From Gracilaria vermiculophylla (taxonomy: Eukaryota > Rhodophyta > Florideophyceae > Gracilariales > Gracilariaceae): a DNA stretch of 32,387 bases. The stretch is taken from contig JAHNZQ020000004.1 in the NCBI GenBank assembly GCA_019155205.2, positions 2,616,095 to 2,648,481 of the forward strand, in the 5' to 3' direction. The notes beneath the pieces are model-generated. The model searched no databases. It was not told where the DNA came from and saw only the letters and a program-made list of their open reading frames with translations. The position numbers were made by a program, and so were the translations under genes. Positions 28,931-32,387 of this stretch are shown piece by piece (positions within the stretch are counted from its first letter, which is position 1; every line of letters begins with the position of its first letter).

Positions 28931-31394
28931 TTGATCCCCGGGATGGCTCCTATCGGTGTTGAAGCCACCGCGGCCTCAGGCGGTGGGCCCGTTCTCTCCT
29001 TCAGGCGTACCTTATTGCCTTTATGCTCCTGCGCGGCGTATTGCCGTGGGCTCGCATTTTATCCCTTGTGGCGTTTGTTAGCCCTGCTCCTTCTTAACCC
29101 GGCTTTTTCTTCTCCTCTTGATGTCACCCGTTGGTGCTCCCGCACCAGTCGGCGGCGCAAGCGTCCGTGCCTTCTGGCGTGCCGTGCACGGTGCAAGCGC
29201 GCAACGTCCGTGGATGGAGCGTGGGTCAGTCTATAGGTGATACGGGCCCCCTGGAGGCACTCATCACCCCGCTTTCTTCAAGACTTCTTCTCTTGGAAAC
29301 ACCCGCTTCCTCGCGTCCGCCCATCCAATCTCTGTGAAGGTGCAAGACTCATACTACTCTCGTCGGCATCCCCGTCGTTCTCCGTTGGATATAAATGCGT
29401 GTCTCGCTACGGTGCTCCATATCTCGCCTGATTTCGGTCGCCTGGCTTCTCCTCTAATTCCGCGATGGCGGCTTGACGCGGCTCCCTCCGCGGTGGTGCA
29501 TATAACTACGAATCGTTCCCTAAATGGTGTCAAATCTCTCTCCTCAGGTGCTACCACGCGTTCGGTCGCCATCCACCCGGCTTCGCACATCTTCGGCATG
29601 TGTTCTTCGACTCTGGCGCCTACATCTCCTTCAAATCCTGAGGTATATCACACCTCGACCAGTGCACCGTTTCGTCCAGGTGAACTCTTCGATCATCGCG
29701 CCACGCGGGTATTTGTCCTGTTCCACAATAGATGAGTGAGTCTTCCGTGTCCAGTGGAGGATTACATTCACCACTTCGGCCCATACCTTCAGGCAATGCA
29801 ATTCCGCCCCGTACCGGAGGTTGCTTGGAACGACAAGAAGTGGAACTGCGTGGATGCATATCGCGCTCACTGGATTCATACTCCGGTACATGACGACAAC
29901 GCTCCAACCACGGTGGGACACTGCCGCACTCCATGTATGAGGTGCGCTGAGGAAGGACACGTCCAGGGGCGACTTCAGGTACTGCTCCACAAAGAGAGCT
30001 CGCACCAGCAAGCGGGGCAAATCGTAAGCATTGCCGATGGGCGCTCTGCCCCCGCGGTGTTGCCCTTCGATCCCTCATACGATCGCCTCTACTGGCTCAA
30101 TGTGAATCGATGAGGGACGCACCTTGCGGACGAGACTCGAGTAAGCACCGCTTGTGGGTACTTCTAGGGCTGGCATAACACGGAATTCCATGGTATGCAT
30201 TCCAGGCAACGTCCAAACTACTATCTCATGGTGAATGACTCCTGGAGAACCCACCGGGTATCCCCGCACCTTTGCGTGGTGACGCCCATGACCTTCGCGT
30301 ATCATATCTCCGAGGTCCTGGATCCCCATGACTCTCTAGGGTGGTTTGTCATGTTTGTCGCCTCGACGAAGTTCGCGGTCGGCACCCTGGTGACGTATCT
30401 CCAAGCAGCGGACGAAGGCGTAACCTTCTATACCCGATGGCGCGACGGCCGCCTCTACTAGGACTCGCCATATCAGCCGACCGCCGGGCGTTTGCTCCCC
30501 TTGTCGGCGTCCATCCTACAGGTCCTGCGCTTCTTTGGTATCCAAAACCTGGTTAAGGGTACCGCATGGAGTGAGTCCGAGGCAAAGACGCTGTCGGATT
30601 TCAACCTCCAGGTGGCGTGGAATGACAAGCCGTGTTTCTTCTGGTACGAATACAGCGAGGACATGTTCCACCCCAATGTGAGGAGTCCGAATGAAGACGA
30701 TGACGGGTGAGCATACCGTGCCTTTTCCCCGTTTTGCGTTTTCTCTGTTTGTAAGGTGCCACGGCTCCGAATACCCGACTACGACCCCTTGATGGAGAGC
30801 TTGGCGCATGATGGGCCCCGTCAGCTACCGGCTCCGTCCCAGGATATGGGCGCACCTCTTGAGGTCATAACTCCGCGGCCCGCCGCAGTGCCGAGTGCTC
30901 CCGCAGTGGTAGCCGCTGTGTCTCCTATGGAAGAGGAAGAGATTGCTCCCGTCTCGGTACTTTCGGCCCCAGTGGCGCAACCCCGACTGCGAAGCCTCCC
31001 TGCGCCTATTCCTCAGCCTCGCCTGCGGAGCGTTCCAGTTCCCGCGCCGCTGTCACCTCCGGTGTCAATGACTGCGTCCTTGGCTTTGCCGCCCTCCACT
31101 GTAGAGCTTGTGGAATCCCGCCGGAGAGCCCCTGTCTCAGCTGGTCCGCCGTCTACGGCTCCTTCCGTGGCGGTTGTTGTGCCGTCAACGGAGGTGGCCA
31201 CACCGGGTGCACCGTCGGGAGGAGTCTCCCCTGGGGCTCTGGAGGTTTCTTTTCAGGAGTTGGTGCAGGTGTGCCTAGTGATAGGCCGTCCTGCTCCGGC
31301 CTCTCCTGAAGAGGCTCTCCGTGAGGCGCGTGCTTGGGTCTTAGAGCGCCACAAGGCCCGGACAGACCGAGCCTCGATGGCGGCCCTCAAGTAA
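28931..31394 (+). pseudogene. Antisense ORF (aORF) of element D, near full length
   Basis: Reads plus while D's gag-pol reads minus. Conserved with E from IPGMAPIGV at 28934 (preceded by TTG in both copies; ATG at 28943 is not shared, so the true start is unknown). Long frames are 29334-29735 and 29736-30113, separated by one TGA, then 30195-30461 and 30492-31394, the last with one TGA (30708-30710). Up to about 30700 the protein is Trp/Tyr/His-rich and looks globular. From 30800 to 31230 it is Pro/Ala/Ser/Val-rich and disordered-looking with QPRLRSLPAP and QPRLRSVPVP repeats. After that comes a charged helical tail. Helical remains past the TAA (SEFFDSQVLTAKASLEAEYS) reach about 31480. The total would be about 850-900 codons. 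No known domain is recognised. Confidence 0.75.
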
Positions 31395-31724
31395 AACCTG
31401 TCCGAGTTCTTTGATAGCCAGGTGCTCACGGCAAAAGCGAGCCTTGAAGCGGAGTATTCAACACGCTTCGGTGACCTGTAGGTGATAGGACCCTGACAAA
31501 TAAAAGATCCTTTGGGTGGAGCAAAAGCTCCATGAACGGTAGTTCGAATATGCCTCAGGCCGTGCCCGCGTCCTCAACAAATCAAAGTGCCGCCGTGGGA
31601 GCATGCGAAAAGCGAGCAACAGCATCCTGGATGCGAAAAAGATAACTCCAGGTAGGGGATAGACGGCGGAGACGAAAAACATCTCCGGTTGGGGGCCCCC
31701 TTCCCCTTTCCTTAACGGAAGCCC
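31395..31724. other. Convergent region between aORF and integrase
   Basis: About 330 bases. The first 90 continue the aORF frame after a TAA with a helical, charged sequence. Beyond that, stops fill all frames. Integrase (minus) ends at 31725, so the two genes converge without clear overlap. Confidence 0.5.
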
Positions 31725-32387
31725 CTATGTGGAGAGGCGTTTCTGCACCAGATTGGCGTGGTATCGCCTACGAAAGTTCTCCGAGATATGTTCCTGAGGT
31801 TCTTCCATGTCATCCTTCTAGGTGTACCCATACCAGCGGACGCGGTACAGGATTCCTGCAGGGGTTTTTCTACAGGAGACGATATGGTCCAACGCGTAGA
31901 GGATGTCACCTTCAGGGTTCAGGATGGCATCGGGAGCTTCCGGTAATGGTTCACCGAAAGCGGTGATGTGGTTCCCGGTATCCCGCGGAGTCGTCGCGCC
32001 TGAGGTGGTCGGATGAGGAAGTTCCGCGCGTTGTCCCTAAGGTGTGGTTGCTGGCGATCCTAAGAGGCTCGGCGTTGGGACTTTTGTTACCCTATCACGG
32101 AAAACGACGTCTCTGAGCCCGTTGACCTCAATCGCGACTGTATCCCTATAAGTGGCCAGGACTTTGTGGGGCCCTGAGGTGGTCGGCGCTAACTTGCGCG
32201 TGACGTCCGGCGGTTCGTTGGATGTTTCCTCGGGTTTGTCGAGGAAACCCTCGTTGCCTTCCTTCAGGTGAGATCCTTCCATCACCTTACGGTCGACATC
32301 TTGCTTTTATCTCTTCTGCGAGACATTGAGTCTCTCCTTTGCGATGGAGAGTGCGTTCTCAAACAGCCTTAGGATGGAGCGTATGGC
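31725..32387 (-). pseudogene. Gypsy D integrase C-terminus with GPY/F and chromodomain
   Basis: Minus frame 32037-32285 holds KLAPTTSGPHKVLATYRDTV followed by GLRDVVFRDRVTKVP, the GPY/F module of Gypsy integrases. After a stop, another frame (about 31725-31910) reads ILYALDHIVSCRKTPAGILY then RVRWYGYT and EEPQEHI, which is a chromodomain (family: Y-VE-I-DHR...G--YLVRW-GY----TWEP--HL). The Trp before EEP is Met and one TAG interrupts it. A chromodomain marks chromoviruses and directs insertion to modified histones. The final stop is at 31725-31727. Confidence 0.8.

Larger units (their letters stand above)
28327..32387 (-). mobile_element. Ty3/Gypsy chromovirus-like element D, 3' part
   Basis: Minus-strand order is integrase with chromodomain (32387-31725), the antisense ORF (28931-31640, plus coding), polypurine tract (28892-28882) and 3' LTR (28879-28327). 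The rest of the element lies to the right of the window. It is homologous to E (inverted) from 28327 to 30461. Its LTR abuts the pre-protease region of F, so D either inserted into F or replaced F's 5' end by recombination. Confidence 0.8.

Noticed and set aside
28327..31640. Reading LTR plus aORF as 5' LTR plus gag of a plus-strand element
   Set aside because: After 28879 there is no TGG primer site but, on the other strand, a clean polypurine tract. The related LTR at 8439-8965 is followed by PBS and gag in the opposite direction, and a chromodomain integrase converges from the right.

Overview
This 32.4 kb window is nuclear DNA of a eukaryote. It is a nested pile of decayed transposable elements around one clearly intact host gene. 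No bacterial operons, ribosome-binding sites, rRNA or functional tRNA genes are visible. The host gene (13754-14830, minus) encodes a TVP38/TMEM64 (VTT/DedA-type) membrane protein and has no introns. An intron-poor gene in a sea of Ty3/Gypsy, Ty1/Copia, piggyBac and Tc1/mariner debris suggests an alga, and a red alga is my best guess. That assignment is inference, not proof.

Layout. (1) 1-2136: the 3' end of a plus-strand Gypsy element (E), with an antisense ORF, polypurine tract and 3' LTR. (2) 2137-8965: a minus-strand Gypsy element (B), running 5' LTR, PBS, gag, protease and start of RT. A piggyBac copy (3685-6520) splits its gag, and E sits in its RT. (3) 8966-10814: no recognisable gene. 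(4) 10815-12983: two head-to-tail Tc1/mariner remnants followed by a tandem ~200 bp repeat. (5) 13754-14830: the host gene. (6) 15815-17010: a third mariner remnant, inverted. (7) 17302-17401: a 100-N assembly gap. (8) 17402-18748: the 3' half of a second piggyBac copy, inverted relative to the first. (9) 19225-28326: a minus-strand Gypsy pol (F). A complete but dead Copia element (19256-24599, 122 bp LTRs, CCAT target duplication) lies in its integrase, and a probable solo LTR lies between RNase H and integrase. (10) 28327-32387: the 3' part of another minus-strand Gypsy element (D), with integrase plus chromodomain, then the antisense ORF, polypurine tract and 3' LTR.

The most notable find is the antisense ORF. 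Both Gypsy 3' ends in the window (E and D) carry a long coding region between integrase and 3' LTR, on the strand opposite to gag-pol. It starts next to the polypurine tract and reads away from the LTR. The two copies are alignable as protein, and in a 66-codon block I hand-counted 19 synonymous against 12 nonsynonymous codon differences, so it was under protein-level selection. The polypurine tract (AGGAAAGGGGG), the PBS of element B, a TATA-like box in the LTR and the convergent chromodomain integrase all fix the element's sense direction, so this is a true antisense gene. It resembles in position the antisense ORFs known from some plant Gypsy lineages, but I recognise no domain in it.

Second in interest are the piggyBac ends. 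They carry a repeated 16 bp perfect palindrome inside a larger inverted repeat, plus a conserved tRNA-like (A-box/B-box) segment. All transposon genes here contain stops or frameshifts and are annotated as pseudogenes.
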